A stretch of 35,605 nt of DNA from Opitutaceae bacterium (GCA_014879845.1 JACSRI010000049.1:1-35605); one strand, 5' to 3'. Shown: positions 15,986 through 24,675, numbered from the stretch's first letter. Notes: generated by a model from the sequence alone, not told the origin. Program-made: numbers and translations.

Positions 15986-17224
15986 ATGGTGACCGCGACA
16001 CCATCCGCCAATCCTGCGCCCGCCGGGTCGGGTGGCCGCCTCGCCTCGCTCGATGCGCTGCGCGGGTTCACCATGTTCTGGATACTCGGCGCCGATATCA
16101 CGGTGATGGCGCTCGCGGGCTGGATCGACATCGCGCCGCTGCGCCTCGCCGCGCACCAGGTGGATCACGCCGCATGGGCTGGGTTCAGGTTCTACGACCT
16201 GATCTTCCCGATGTTCATCTTCATCACCGGCGTCTCGCTGGTGTTCTCGCTGGAGAAGTCTCTCGCGCGCGACGGGCGTTGGACGGCTGTGCGGCACATC
16301 CTCGTGCGCACGCTCGTGCTGTTTCTTCTCGGCATCCTCTACAACGGCGGCCTGGTCCAGGCCTGGCCGGATGTGCGCCTCGTGGGCGTGCTCCAGCGCA
16401 TCGCGCTCGCCTACGGCGCGGCGGCGCTGCTCGTGGTCTTCTGCTCGGCGCGTGTGCGTGTGATCGTCGCCGCGGGGCTACTCGTTGGCTACTGGGCGTT
16501 GCTCACGTTCGTGCCGATCCGCGACATCACGCTCGAGCGCGACGCGATGGCGGCGCGCCTCGGGCAGGAGCGCCCGGCAGCGGAGGCCGTGCACGCGCTC
16601 TACGAAGCGACGGGCACGACGGTCACCGGCCGCTACGAGCCCGGGCTCAATCTCACCAATCACCTCGACTACCTCGTCGTGCCCGGGCGGATGTACGACC
16701 TGTATTGGGATCCTGAGGGTTTGCTCAGCACGTTGCCCGCGATCGCGACCTGCCTGATTGGCGTGATGGCGGGCTCGTGGTTGCGCCGGCGCGACCGCTC
16801 GGAGCGGGAGAAACTCGTGCGGCTGGCGCTCGTGGGCGCGGCGTGTCTCGCCCTCGGCTGGCTCTGGCACCTGCAGTTTCCGGTCGTGAAGAAGATTTGG
16901 ACCTCGTCCTTCGTCCTCGTCGCGGGCGGGTGGAGCCTGCTCTTCCTCGCGGTCTTTGCGTGGATCATCGACATGCGCGGCTGGCGCGGATGGTGCGCGC
17001 CGTTCGTGTGGATCGGCATGAATCCGATCACGCTCTACCTCGCGACCGCGCTCGTGGATTTTGGCCGCATCGCGCGCATGCTCGCGGGCGGGAGCATCGC
17101 GCGCGGGCTCGATGCGGCGCTCGGCGCGGGGGCGTCCGGGTTTGTTCTATCGCTGCTGGTTTTGCTGCTGCTCATCGCGGTGGCGCGGTTTCTCCACCGG
17201 CGCGGCATATACCTGAAGGTATAG
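15986..17224 (+). CDS. nagX: NagX-like membrane acyltransferase (HGSNAT/DUF5009 family)
   Basis: A 412-residue protein with about ten membrane segments. RLASLDALRGFTMFWILGAD at residues 18-40 is the signature opening of the heparan-alpha-glucosaminide N-acetyltransferase/DUF5009 family. Further on, RFYDLIFPMFIFITGVSLVF, RTLVLFLLGILYNGG, GVLQRIALAYGAAALL and FVWIGMNPITLYL are conserved blocks. NagX is encoded in many GlcNAc operons of proteobacteria and Bacteroidetes, where its exact role is not settled; a membrane acetyl-transfer step on glucosamine is the family-based expectation. GGGAG at 15971-15975 lies 10 nt before the ATG. It is the last gene of the amino-sugar operon, 18 nt after nagP. 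Confidence 0.85.
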   Translation: MVTATPSANPAPAGSGGRLASLDALRGFTMFWILGADITVMALAGWIDIAPLRLAAHQVDHAAWAGFRFYDLIFPMFIFITGVSLVFSLEKSLARDGRWTAVRHILVRTLVLFLLGILYNGGLVQAWPDVRLVGVLQRIALAYGAAALLVVFCSARVRVIVAAGLLVGYWALLTFVPIRDITLERDAMAARLGQERPAAEAVHALYEATGTTVTGRYEPGLNLTNHLDYLVVPGRMYDLYWDPEGLLSTLPAIATCLIGVMAGSWLRRRDRSEREKLVRLALVGAACLALGWLWHLQFPVVKKIWTSSFVLVAGGWSLLFLAVFAWIIDMRGWRGWCAPFVWIGMNPITLYLATALVDFGRIARMLAGGSIARGLDAALGAGASGFVLSLLVLLLLIAVARFLHRRGIYLKV

Positions 17225-17320
17225 AGGCGCGGGCGGTCGGTCCCCGGAATCACCTGAACGAGTGACTGTCCGTGCGCGTTCGCGCTTTGCCTGCGGCGCA
17301 AAATTCGTGAGCGTGGGGGC

Positions 17321-19306
17321 ATGTCACCCCGCATCTCCCACGTCCTTGCCTTTGCGTGTTCGCTCAGCTGTCTGGCGGCCGTTCCGCTCGTGGCGGCGCC
17401 GACGCCGACCGTCACGGTCGACACTGCCGCGGCCGGTGCGCCGATCAGTCCGCAGATGTTCGGCGTGTTTTTCGAGGACATCAACTTCGGCGGCGACGGC
17501 GGCATCAGCGCCGAGCTGGTGAAGAACGGATCCTTCGAGTTCGCCGACCCGATCACCGGCTGGCGCAAGGTCGAGCGGCCCGGTGCCGCGGGTTCGTTCG
17601 GATTCGCGAGCGCGGAGGCGCCGTTTCCACGCAATCCCCGCTACGCGCGCCTCACCGTCTCGGCGGTGGGCGAGGGCTTCGGTCTGCGCAACGACGGCTA
17701 CCGCGGCATGGGTGTCACGCAGGGGGCGCGCTATGCCTTCTCCGCCATGGCGCGAGTCGTCGCGGGCGAGGCGCAGACGCTCCATGTCGAACTTCTGGGT
17801 GCAAAGGATGTCGTCCTCGCGAGCGCCGAGGTGCCCGTATCCGCGCGCACCTGGACGCGGATCTCCGCCGACCTCCTTGCCAACGCGACCGAGCCGAAGG
17901 CCACGCTGCGCGTGCAGCTGAGCGCGCCCGGCACGCTCGATCTCGAGGCCGTCTCCCTCATGCCGCACGACACCTGGAAGGGCCGCCGCAACGGCCTGCG
18001 CGCCGACCTCGTGCAGCTCCTCGCCGACCTCAAGCCCGGCTTCATCCGCTTCCCCGGCGGCTGCATCGTCGAAGGCCGCACGCTCGAGAACCGCTACCAG
18101 TGGAAAAACACCGTCGGCCCGGTCGAGAACCGTCCCGTCATCTACAACCGCTGGAACGTCGAGTTCGCCGACCGCGGCAAGGGCGCCTACGACTACTATC
18201 AATCCTTCCGCCTCGGCTTCTTCGAATACTTCCAGGTCTGCGCCGACCTCGGGGCCGCGCCCGTGCCGATCATCAACTGCGGCATGGCCTGCCAGTTTAA
18301 CTCCGGCGAACTCGTCCCGCTCGCCGAACTCGATCCCTACGTGCAGGACGCGCTCGACCTGATCGAGTTCGCCAACGGGTCCGTCTCCAGCACCTGGGGA
18401 CGCGTGCGCGCGGAGATGGGTCACCCGGAGCCGTTCGGCCTGAAGTTCCTCGGCATCGGCAACGAGCAGTGGGGCCCGCAGTATTTCGAGCGCTATGCCG
18501 TCTTCGCCAAGGCGATCCGCGCCCGGTATCCGGAGATCCAGCTCATCACCAGCGCCGGGCCGTTCCCGGAGGATCCGAAGTTCCAGCTCGCGTGGAGCGA
18601 GATCCCGAAGCTGCCGGTCGACATCGTCGACGAGCACAGCTACGCGCCGCCGGAGTGGTTCCTGAACAACTCGCAACGCTACGACCGCCAGGACCGCAAG
18701 GGCCCGAAGATTTTCGTGGGCGAATACGCCGCGCATGTGCCCACGCGCCGCAACAACTGGACGAGTGCCCTCGCCGAGGCCGCGTTCATCACCGGCCTCG
18801 AGCGCAACGCCGACGTCGTGGTCATGTCCGCCTATGCCCCGCTCCTCGCGCACATGGACGCGTGGCAGTGGAACCCGAACCTCATCTGGTTCGACAACCT
18901 GCGCTCGGCCGGGACGGCCAACTACGCCGTGCAGCGCCTCTTCAGCCTGCATCGCGGCGACATCGCCCTGCCGATCAAGGTCGAGGGCGCGCCGGTCGCG
19001 GAGAACGGCCAGCCGCGCCTCTACGCCTCGGCCGCGTGGGATAAGTCCGCGCGCGAGTTGATCCTGAAGCTCGTCAATGCCACGGCCGGGCCGCAGGAGG
19101 TCTCACTCGCCCTCGCCGGCACCTCGGGGCCGATCCGGGGCGGTCGTGCCATCGTGCTCGCCGCGGCGCTCGATGCCGAAAACACGCTCGACCAGCCCGC
19201 CGGTGTCGCTCCGGTGGAGGAGGCGCTCGAGCCGGTCGGTGCTGGCGCGAGACGCACGGTGCCCGCGCACTCCGTCACGGTGCTGCGCCTGCCGGTCGCG
19301 CGCTGA
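17321..19306 (+). CDS. Exported GH51 alpha-L-arabinofuranosidase
   Basis: A 661-residue hydrolase that trims L-arabinofuranose side chains from arabinoxylan, arabinan or pectin. A signal peptide covers residues 1-26. The GH51 barrel begins with ISPQMFGVFFEDINFGGDGG and is interrupted by an inserted carbohydrate-binding-like beta-sandwich at about residues 75-215. It resumes with GFIRFPGGCIVEG, the acid/base Glu382 in LGIGNEQWGP and the probable nucleophile Glu468 in FVGEYAAHV. DEHSYAPPEWF lies between them. The C-terminal 150 residues form the usual beta-sandwich. This is the long eukaryote-like GH51 layout, not the shorter intracellular AbfA type. The 96-bp gap after nagX suggests a separate transcript. 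Confidence 0.92.
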   Translation: MSPRISHVLAFACSLSCLAAVPLVAAPTPTVTVDTAAAGAPISPQMFGVFFEDINFGGDGGISAELVKNGSFEFADPITGWRKVERPGAAGSFGFASAEAPFPRNPRYARLTVSAVGEGFGLRNDGYRGMGVTQGARYAFSAMARVVAGEAQTLHVELLGAKDVVLASAEVPVSARTWTRISADLLANATEPKATLRVQLSAPGTLDLEAVSLMPHDTWKGRRNGLRADLVQLLADLKPGFIRFPGGCIVEGRTLENRYQWKNTVGPVENRPVIYNRWNVEFADRGKGAYDYYQSFRLGFFEYFQVCADLGAAPVPIINCGMACQFNSGELVPLAELDPYVQDALDLIEFANGSVSSTWGRVRAEMGHPEPFGLKFLGIGNEQWGPQYFERYAVFAKAIRARYPEIQLITSAGPFPEDPKFQLAWSEIPKLPVDIVDEHSYAPPEWFLNNSQRYDRQDRKGPKIFVGEYAAHVPTRRNNWTSALAEAAFITGLERNADVVVMSAYAPLLAHMDAWQWNPNLIWFDNLRSAGTANYAVQRLFSLHRGDIALPIKVEGAPVAENGQPRLYASAAWDKSARELILKLVNATAGPQEVSLALAGTSGPIRGGRAIVLAAALDAENTLDQPAGVAPVEEALEPVGAGARRTVPAHSVTVLRLPVAR

Positions 19307-19311
19307 GCAGG

Positions 19312-19336
19312 ACGGCCTCGCCCCACCTTGGGCCGT
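19312..19336. terminator. Candidate hairpin between convergent genes
   Basis: ACGGCC (19312-19317) and GGCCGT (19331-19336) can pair across a 13-nt loop, six bases after the GH51 stop and ahead of the convergent hydrolase gene end at 19363. The stem is short and no T-run follows, so this is a weak candidate for a bidirectional terminator. Confidence 0.25.
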
Positions 19337-19362
19337 TCGCCAGGGCGATCCGAAGCGCCGGC

Positions 19363-20892
19363 TCAGCGGCCCGCGCGTCCGATCAACTGCGGCAGGTCGT
19401 TCGGCCCGAACGACACGTTGTAGCTGCCGTCGAGCACGACCAGGTCGCCGCCGAATTGGAGCTTCACCGTGATCGCATACGGTGTCTCGTAGAAGCAGAG
19501 CTTGGCCACGAAGGTGTCTGGCGAGGCCCAGCCGCCCTGCGCTGCCACGGCGCGCTCGACCAGCACGCGATAGCCCGGCTCGACGTCGGAGCCGAACGTG
19601 GTGCGGCCGCGTATCCACGAGCCGGAGCCGACGGCGATCGGCTTTCCGTCATGGCCTGCACCGCGGACGATGAGCGCCGGTGTCGCGCCCGAGGTGTCGA
19701 GCGTGAGCGACTCGATGTGCCGCTCGTTCTCCGGAAAGACGTAGGTGCGGCCGGAAAACTGCGCCGCCAGGATGCTCGTCGCCGCGGCCTCGGGCGCGCG
19801 CACGGAGAGTCCGGCCAGGCGCTCCGTGAGCGTGCGATGCGTCTCGGGAGCCTCGGGCAGCGGTGTCGAACCCAGCGCGGGCAGGACTTTCTCCCACACC
19901 AGGTTCATCACACCCTGCATGTCGCGTGTGCCGCTGGTGATCGCGAGCACGGCATCGTACTGCGGCATGACGAAGCAGAACTGCCCGAACGCGCCGTCGG
20001 CCCGCGCGAAGCCCGGCCGGCAGCGCCAGAACTGGTAGCCGTAACCCTGATCCCAGTCGCTCGCGGGGCTGCTGCCGTTCGACGTCTGCTTCGCCGTAGC
20101 CTCATCGATCCACGCGGCGGGCACGAGCTGGCGGCCCTGCCACGACCCGCGTTGCAGGAGCAGTTGACCAAAGCACGCGATATCCTCGGTGCGGATACTC
20201 AGGCCCGACATCCCGAGCGTGATGCCCTGGGGCGTAGCCTCCCAGGCGGGATCCTCGATGCCGAGCGGTTCGAACAGGCGGGGCCGCAGATAATCGAGCA
20301 CGGTCTGCCCGGTGACGGATTGCACGATGGCCGATTGCATGAACGTGGCCGGGGAGTTGTAGACGAAGTGCGTGCCGGGCTTGTGCTCGACCGGCAGCGC
20401 AAGAAAGCGCGCGGCCGCCGAGCCCGGTGCGCCGGCGTTGAACGCGGCGATCGCGTCGGCGTGGTGTCCGGTCGACATGATGAGCAGGTCGCGCACGCGC
20501 ATGTTCTCCAGGTTTTCGCTCCGCTCTGCCGGCGCGTCGCTGGGGAAAAACTTCAGCACCGGGTCGTCGATGCTCAGCCGGCCCTCGGCGGCGGCGAGAC
20601 CGACCGCTGTCGAGGTGAAGCTCTTGCTCAGTGAATAGAGCATGTGCCGGTCGGCCGCGGTGTACGGCGTCCACCAGCCCTCGGCCACGACCCGGCCGTG
20701 GCGCACCAGCATCAAGCTGTTCATCGAGTCGACCTGCATGTCGGCCGCCTCGACGAACGCCAGGATGGCGGCGGAGGATATGCCTTGGGACTCAGGTGTG
20801 GCGCGCGGCAGGCGCGGCGCAGCGAGCGCGACGTGCGAGGCGAGGGAGCCGAGGAGCAGTGAGGCGACAAGACCGGGTAGGCGCGGGCACAT
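19363..20892 (-). CDS. Exported serine hydrolase, beta-lactamase/class C esterase family (S12)
   Basis: A 509-residue exported protein. The signal peptide is residues 1-24 (cleavage after ALA). Residues 30-345 form a penicillin-binding-protein-like fold with S-x-x-K as Ser87-Leu-Ser-Lys90 inside HMLYSLSKSFTSTAVG, the second block FVYNSPATFMQSAIV, and GLSIRTEDIACFGQLLLQRG. The third block usually appears as HxG; here DGAFGQFCFVMP fills that place. Residues 375-509 are a beta-rich C-terminal domain common in this family. Such proteins include esterases, D-aminopeptidases and beta-lactamase-like enzymes. Next to a GH51 gene, an esterase acting on decorated glycans is a fair guess, but the real substrate is unknown. 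Confidence 0.85.
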   Translation of the reverse strand: MCPRLPGLVASLLLGSLASHVALAAPRLPRATPESQGISSAAILAFVEAADMQVDSMNSLMLVRHGRVVAEGWWTPYTAADRHMLYSLSKSFTSTAVGLAAAEGRLSIDDPVLKFFPSDAPAERSENLENMRVRDLLIMSTGHHADAIAAFNAGAPGSAAARFLALPVEHKPGTHFVYNSPATFMQSAIVQSVTGQTVLDYLRPRLFEPLGIEDPAWEATPQGITLGMSGLSIRTEDIACFGQLLLQRGSWQGRQLVPAAWIDEATAKQTSNGSSPASDWDQGYGYQFWRCRPGFARADGAFGQFCFVMPQYDAVLAITSGTRDMQGVMNLVWEKVLPALGSTPLPEAPETHRTLTERLAGLSVRAPEAAATSILAAQFSGRTYVFPENERHIESLTLDTSGATPALIVRGAGHDGKPIAVGSGSWIRGRTTFGSDVEPGYRVLVERAVAAQGGWASPDTFVAKLCFYETPYAITVKLQFGGDLVVLDGSYNVSFGPNDLPQLIGRAGR

Positions 20893-21064
20893 GTGGGGTG
20901 GGGTGGACGAGCGTTGAGTCTAGCGCGTCGGCGCCGGGTGTCGGTGCCTCGCTTCGCCTAACCTTCGTGCAGGCGCCTGGTTTCGCGCCGAAGCGACGCG
21001 GACGCCGCCGGCGTTTGGTCTGGACTGCGGCGGGCCATCGTCTGACCTCCCAGTCTTTCCATCG

Positions 21065-21454
21065 ATGAAACCAGCCAGACTCCTCGCCGCCGTGTTGACC
21101 GCGCTCGCATGCGCGCTGCTCGTTGCCTGCAACTCCGGCCAGGGGCCGCTTCTGATCAATGTCAGCGGTGAGGCCGTGCGGTTGCACGTGCAGTCGGACA
21201 ACGGGGAGACCTACGATGGCACCTGCGACGATCAAGCCGCCGTCTGGGTCGGGCGCTCGGGCGCAACGACGACGCGCGTCGAGATCAAGCTGGCGGCGGC
21301 CACCTACGTGCTCGAGGGCGACGACCTGCTCGTGCGCTTCGGAAAAGACAAGGCGACCGCTTTCGCAATCGAATCGTCCGGACCGCGCAAGCTCGAGCTC
21401 CGCGAGGCCGAGGTGCTCATGCGCAACAAGCCGGAGATCCATCGGCCGCACTGA
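21065..21454 (+). CDS. Small putative lipoprotein of unknown function
   Basis: A 129-residue protein with a lipoprotein signal: a basic start, hydrophobic segment and lipobox LLVAC with the acylated cysteine at residue 22. The mature part is about 105 residues of alternating short beta-like strands (LINVSGEAVRLHVQSDNG, VEIKLAAATYVLEGDDLLVRF). It contains one further cysteine, in GTCDDQAAVWVGR. I recognise no family. It stands between a divergent exported hydrolase and a convergent ABC exporter, so neither operon membership nor partner is suggested. Its ATG is preceded by the spacer discussed at 20930-21064. The coding call rests on the signal sequence and codon usage. Confidence 0.7.
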   Translation: MKPARLLAAVLTALACALLVACNSGQGPLLINVSGEAVRLHVQSDNGETYDGTCDDQAAVWVGRSGATTTRVEIKLAAATYVLEGDDLLVRFGKDKATAFAIESSGPRKLELREAEVLMRNKPEIHRPH

Positions 21455-21486
21455 CGCAGGCAAGGCGACGCGCCGCGGAACCGACT

Positions 21487-22827
21487 CTAGTCCGGATCCG
21501 GCGGTGTGTCTGGAATCGTGCCGACGAGGCGCCCGAGAAACTTCTTCGCATACCAGGTGCTGCGCTCGCGCACGATGGCCGGGCTCATTTCGCCACGCAG
21601 GCCGAGTTCCGGAGCGGCGATCACGACTGTCCCGGCGCCCGGCTGCAGCACGACCCAAGCGAGCGCGCGACGCAGTTGATCCTCGTCGAATTGGACGCGC
21701 AGTCGCTCGAAGACGGCGCGCGCGATGTCCGCCTCGGAGAGTTCCTGGCCGATGTCGGCGATCGCCGCCACGCAGAGCAGATTGCGTACGTTCTGGCCTA
21801 TGTCGTCGGTCCGGGCTGGCGCCCACGTATCGAGATGGCGGATCAACTCCTGAATGCGCGGGGTGAGGCGGCGCGTGCTGTGGGCTGGCGCGAGTGGCGC
21901 GTAGATGCCGTCGTCGGGCGGGAGATCCTCGAAGGTGATGCGACTGACTGCCGCGTCATCGATGTCGGCGAACGCCGCGTCGCCGACCAACGTGACCGGA
22001 CCGATGTGTCCGGCGGATACGGCGACACCGCCTGCGACCATCCAGCCTGCGAACGCTGCGCCGACCCAGCCGAAGTCGCGCGGCCGCAACCGCTGGCCGG
22101 TATCCCATTGGAAGAGCCGCCCTCCGGCGAGCGCAGCCGCTGCCCCGATCACCACGAGCATCAGCAAGCTCAGCCCCGCGTGCCGCAGCCCGTAGGGATG
22201 ATTGAAACACGGCTGCAACACCTCCACGGCGTAGCGTCCCGGCATGAAGCACGCGAGCCGCTGCGCCCATTCCGGGAGCACGACGAGGGGTACACCCACG
22301 CCTCCGATCATGATCATCGGCAGGAACAGGCATTGGCCGATCGCCTGTACCGCGGGCACGTCGCGCGCGAGCGCGGCGACGACGAGCCCGAGGCCGAGAA
22401 ACGCCGCGCAGACGAGGAGGAACGCGGCTGCGAGTTGCCACGAGTGAGCCGGCCACGGCGTGCCGTAGATCCAATGCGCCAGCGCGACCTGCATCGCCGC
22501 GGCCAGTGCCACGATCACCACGCGCGCCGCGAGTGTGCCGGCGAGCAGGGCGGGCAGCGGCACCGGCGTGAGCCGAAAATGCCGCCACACGCCGCGCTCG
22601 CGCTCCGCGACGAGGCCCGTCGGCAGGCCGAAGCACGCGCCGCCAAGGATGGTGATGGTGAGCAGCTGCCCCATCTGCCCGAGCAGCGGTGGCTCCGACG
22701 CGCGGAACACGCTGCCGAACGCGAGCAGGAAGAAGAGTGGCACGAGGTAGCCGTAGACGATGGCCTGCCGGCTGCGGAAATTGAGCCGGAGGGCGAGCGC
22801 GGCGTGGTGGAGCAGGGCGGTGGTCAT
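21487..22827 (-). CDS. ABC-2 type exporter permease with extra C-terminal domain
   Basis: A 446-residue protein. Its frame is open far upstream, but the ATG at 22827 is chosen because the ATPase stop overlaps it in an ATGA junction and the upstream translation is arginine-rich antisense-like sequence. Residues 1-240 are an ABC-2 permease with six membrane segments: YGYLVPLFFLLAFGSVF, the conserved GLVAERERGVWRHFRLTPVP loop, and FLPMIMIGGVGVPLVVLPEW before the fifth and sixth segments. A seventh segment at 253-272 leads to about 170 soluble residues, predicted extracytoplasmic. They include ITFEDLPPDDGIYAPL and paired helices around 325-395 (LSEADIARAVFERLRVQFDEDQLRRALAWVVL). I do not recognise this tail. 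The cargo is unknown. Confidence 0.85.
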   Translation of the reverse strand: MTTALLHHAALALRLNFRSRQAIVYGYLVPLFFLLAFGSVFRASEPPLLGQMGQLLTITILGGACFGLPTGLVAERERGVWRHFRLTPVPLPALLAGTLAARVVIVALAAAMQVALAHWIYGTPWPAHSWQLAAAFLLVCAAFLGLGLVVAALARDVPAVQAIGQCLFLPMIMIGGVGVPLVVLPEWAQRLACFMPGRYAVEVLQPCFNHPYGLRHAGLSLLMLVVIGAAAALAGGRLFQWDTGQRLRPRDFGWVGAAFAGWMVAGGVAVSAGHIGPVTLVGDAAFADIDDAAVSRITFEDLPPDDGIYAPLAPAHSTRRLTPRIQELIRHLDTWAPARTDDIGQNVRNLLCVAAIADIGQELSEADIARAVFERLRVQFDEDQLRRALAWVVLQPGAGTVVIAAPELGLRGEMSPAIVRERSTWYAKKFLGRLVGTIPDTPPDPD

Positions 22828-23756
22828 CGCTTCGTGGCCTCCGGCCCGAAGGATTTTCCGGTCAGATGAAGAAAGGCATCCTCGAGACTCGGCGCGGTGA
22901 CGTGCATCTCGAGGATGGCGTGGCCATGCTGCGCCAGGTGTCGCGCGAGCGCGGCGAGCGTGTCGCCGCAGTCGATCGTGTGGATGACGAGCGCATCGTC
23001 GACGGCCGTGCATGCGCGCGCGCCGGCGAGGGCCGCGAGATCCGCCGGCGTGGGCGCCGGGCGGGCGCGCAGTCGGATCCGCGCCGGTGCGCCGGCGCGC
23101 GCGAGCAGTTCGTCCGGTGTGCCCATGGCGATGATACGCCCGCCGTCGATGATCACGATCCGGTCGCAGAGGTGCTGGGCCTCGGCCATGTCGTGGGTGC
23201 TCAGGAGGACGGCGCAACCCTCGTCGCGCCGGCGCCTGATCCGCTCGTGCAGGTCGCGCCGCGCCGCGGGGTCGAGCCCGGCTGTCGGCTCGTCGAGCAC
23301 GAGCACGCGGGGAGTCGGGATGAAGGCGAGCGCGAGCGCCAGCCGCTGGCGTTGTCCGCCTGAGAGGGTGGCGAATGGCTCCCGCGCCTTGTCCCGGAGT
23401 GAGAACTCATCGAGCAGCGCGTCCGCGCGCGTGCGCGGCTGGCCGTGGAGCGAGGCGAACAGGCGCAGAGCCTCGCGCGGCGTGATGGCATCCTGCAGCG
23501 CCGTGGTCTGCAGCACGGCGCCGATGCGTCCCTGGACGTGCGCGGGATGCGCCACCGCGTCGTGTCCCTCGATCGCGATCGTGCCGGAGTCGGGTGTGCG
23601 CAGGCCGAGGAGGCACTCGAGCGTGCTGGTCTTGCCCGCGCCGTTGGGGCCGAGCAGGCCGACGATCTCACCATGTGTCACCTCGAACGACACCTCGCGC
23701 AGGGCGACGAGGTCGCCGTAGCGTTTGCCGAGGTCGCGCACGCAGACAGCGGTCAT
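22824..23756 (-). CDS. ABC exporter ATP-binding protein
   Basis: A 310-residue ATPase with all ABC motifs: Walker A GPNGAGKT at 36-43, a Q-loop near VLQTTALQD, signature LSGGQ at 131-135, Walker B VLVLDEP at 151-157 and the H-loop His188 in STHD. About 85 residues follow the nucleotide-binding domain, including RIRLRARPAPTPADLAAL, as in CcmA/NatA/drug-exporter ATPases of the ABC-2 class. It overlaps the permease start by four bases (ATGA), so the pair is translationally coupled and forms one two-gene exporter. A 114-bp gap separates it from the DedA-type gene. Substrates of this class range from antibiotics to Na+ and lipids; none can be named here. Confidence 0.93.
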   Translation of the reverse strand: MTAVCVRDLGKRYGDLVALREVSFEVTHGEIVGLLGPNGAGKTSTLECLLGLRTPDSGTIAIEGHDAVAHPAHVQGRIGAVLQTTALQDAITPREALRLFASLHGQPRTRADALLDEFSLRDKAREPFATLSGGQRQRLALALAFIPTPRVLVLDEPTAGLDPAARRDLHERIRRRRDEGCAVLLSTHDMAEAQHLCDRIVIIDGGRIIAMGTPDELLARAGAPARIRLRARPAPTPADLAALAGARACTAVDDALVIHTIDCGDTLAALARHLAQHGHAILEMHVTAPSLEDAFLHLTGKSFGPEATKR

Positions 23757-23870
23757 GATCCCGCCGATTGCGTCGGGCCCGGCCGGCGGGCGCGAGTGGA
23801 ATGTATGCGCAAAGGCATGCCTCCGAGCGAGCCTCCGGCCGGCGTCAGCGTCTTCGGGCGGCGCCGTCGC

Positions 23871-24518
23871 TCACGACATGCGCGCTCGCGCCCGCATCGC
23901 GCCGATCACGTCAAACGCGCGCCAGAACGCATACGACACGCCGATCGTCGCGCCGAACGCCACGCACGCCGTCACCAGGGAGTCGCTGGCGGCCACGGCA
24001 TAGACCGTGGCGATCGCGATGTTGGGCAACAGTGTCGCGAGGAAGATCCGCCAGGTCGGCACGCCGGCCGCGGCGGCGATCATGACGGAGGTCTCCGCCA
24101 GCACCGGCACGCTGCGCATGCAGGCGAGGGTGAGCGTGGTGTGGCGCGCCATCGAGTCGCGCAGTCGGGCGAGCTCCGCATCCGGGATGAACTTCGGGGC
24201 CAGCCGCCCGACCGTGGTGCGTCCGACCCAGGCTGAAACGAACACGCCGGCGCAGAGCCCGAGGGATCCGCCGGCGATACCGAGGACCGGGCCCACCTGG
24301 AGCGCGAGGAAGATCAAGACCCAGGCCGACGGCACAGGCAGGATCGCGTCGAGGCCGAGCAGGGCGATGGCGCCGGCGACCAGCCAGCCGGGGTGCTGCT
24401 GGAGTTTTTCGAGGAGCGGCACCAGCGCGTCTTCGCCGAAGATGAGAAACGGCAGGCAGACCACGAGGCTCACACCGAAGACAAGCAGGCAGAGACGGGT
24501 GATGCTGCGGGCGCTCAT
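23871..24518 (-). CDS. DedA/TVP38-type (VTT domain) membrane protein
   Basis: A 215-residue membrane protein with about five hydrophobic segments. The reading frame extends to 24596, but that would overlap the tRNA gene, and the extra N-terminus is hydrophilic and arginine-rich, so the ATG at 24518 (MSARSITRL) is preferred. LLGLDAILPVPSAWVLIFLAL and GSLGLCAGVFVSAWVGRTTVG form the first half of the VTT (SNARE-associated Golgi) domain. The conserved loop is R-S-V-P-V-L-AETSVMIAAAAGVP, followed by WRIFLATLLPNIAIATVYAV. Family members are proposed lipid scramblases or flippases, including undecaprenyl-phosphate transporters. It lies 67 nt downstream of tRNA-Gln on the same strand and may share its transcript. 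Confidence 0.85.
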   Translation of the reverse strand: MSARSITRLCLLVFGVSLVVCLPFLIFGEDALVPLLEKLQQHPGWLVAGAIALLGLDAILPVPSAWVLIFLALQVGPVLGIAGGSLGLCAGVFVSAWVGRTTVGRLAPKFIPDAELARLRDSMARHTTLTLACMRSVPVLAETSVMIAAAAGVPTWRIFLATLLPNIAIATVYAVAASDSLVTACVAFGATIGVSYAFWRAFDVIGAMRARARMS

Positions 24519-24585
24519 GGGCGAGGCGAGGAAACGGTCTCGTCGCGCGCGTACCGAGACCAAACCGGCGGCGCCGGTTTCGGCG

Positions 24586-24659
24586 TGGCTGCCCAACTAG
24601 GACTCGAACCTAGACAAACAGAGTCAGAATCTGTTGTGCTACCATTACACCATTGGGCA
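24586..24659 (-). tRNA. tRNA-Gln (anticodon CTG), CCA encoded
   Basis: On the minus strand the acceptor stem TGCCCAA pairs with TTGGGCA. The anticodon arm is ACAGA-TTCTGAC-TCTGT with CTG at the centre of the loop, reading codon CAG. The T arm is CTAGG-TTCGAGT-CCTAG, and the gene ends with G and encoded CCA (24586-24588). The D arm GTGTAATGGTAGCAC has the conserved GG. All stems are intact. Confidence 0.95.
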
Positions 24660-24675
24660 GTAGCAAAGGGCGCTG

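Noticed and set aside
22828-23217. 130-residue extension of the ABC permease
   Set aside because: It is antisense-like Arg/His-rich sequence wholly inside the ATPase gene; the ATGA overlap at 22824-22827 marks the real start.
24519-24596. Extended N-terminus of the DedA-type protein
   Set aside because: It would overlap the 3' end of the tRNA-Gln gene and adds an arginine-rich stretch not expected before the first helix; the ATG at 24518 is better.
24586-24659. tRNA-Gln as an integration (att) site
   Set aside because: No partial tRNA repeat, integrase or foreign-looking segment is seen on either side.
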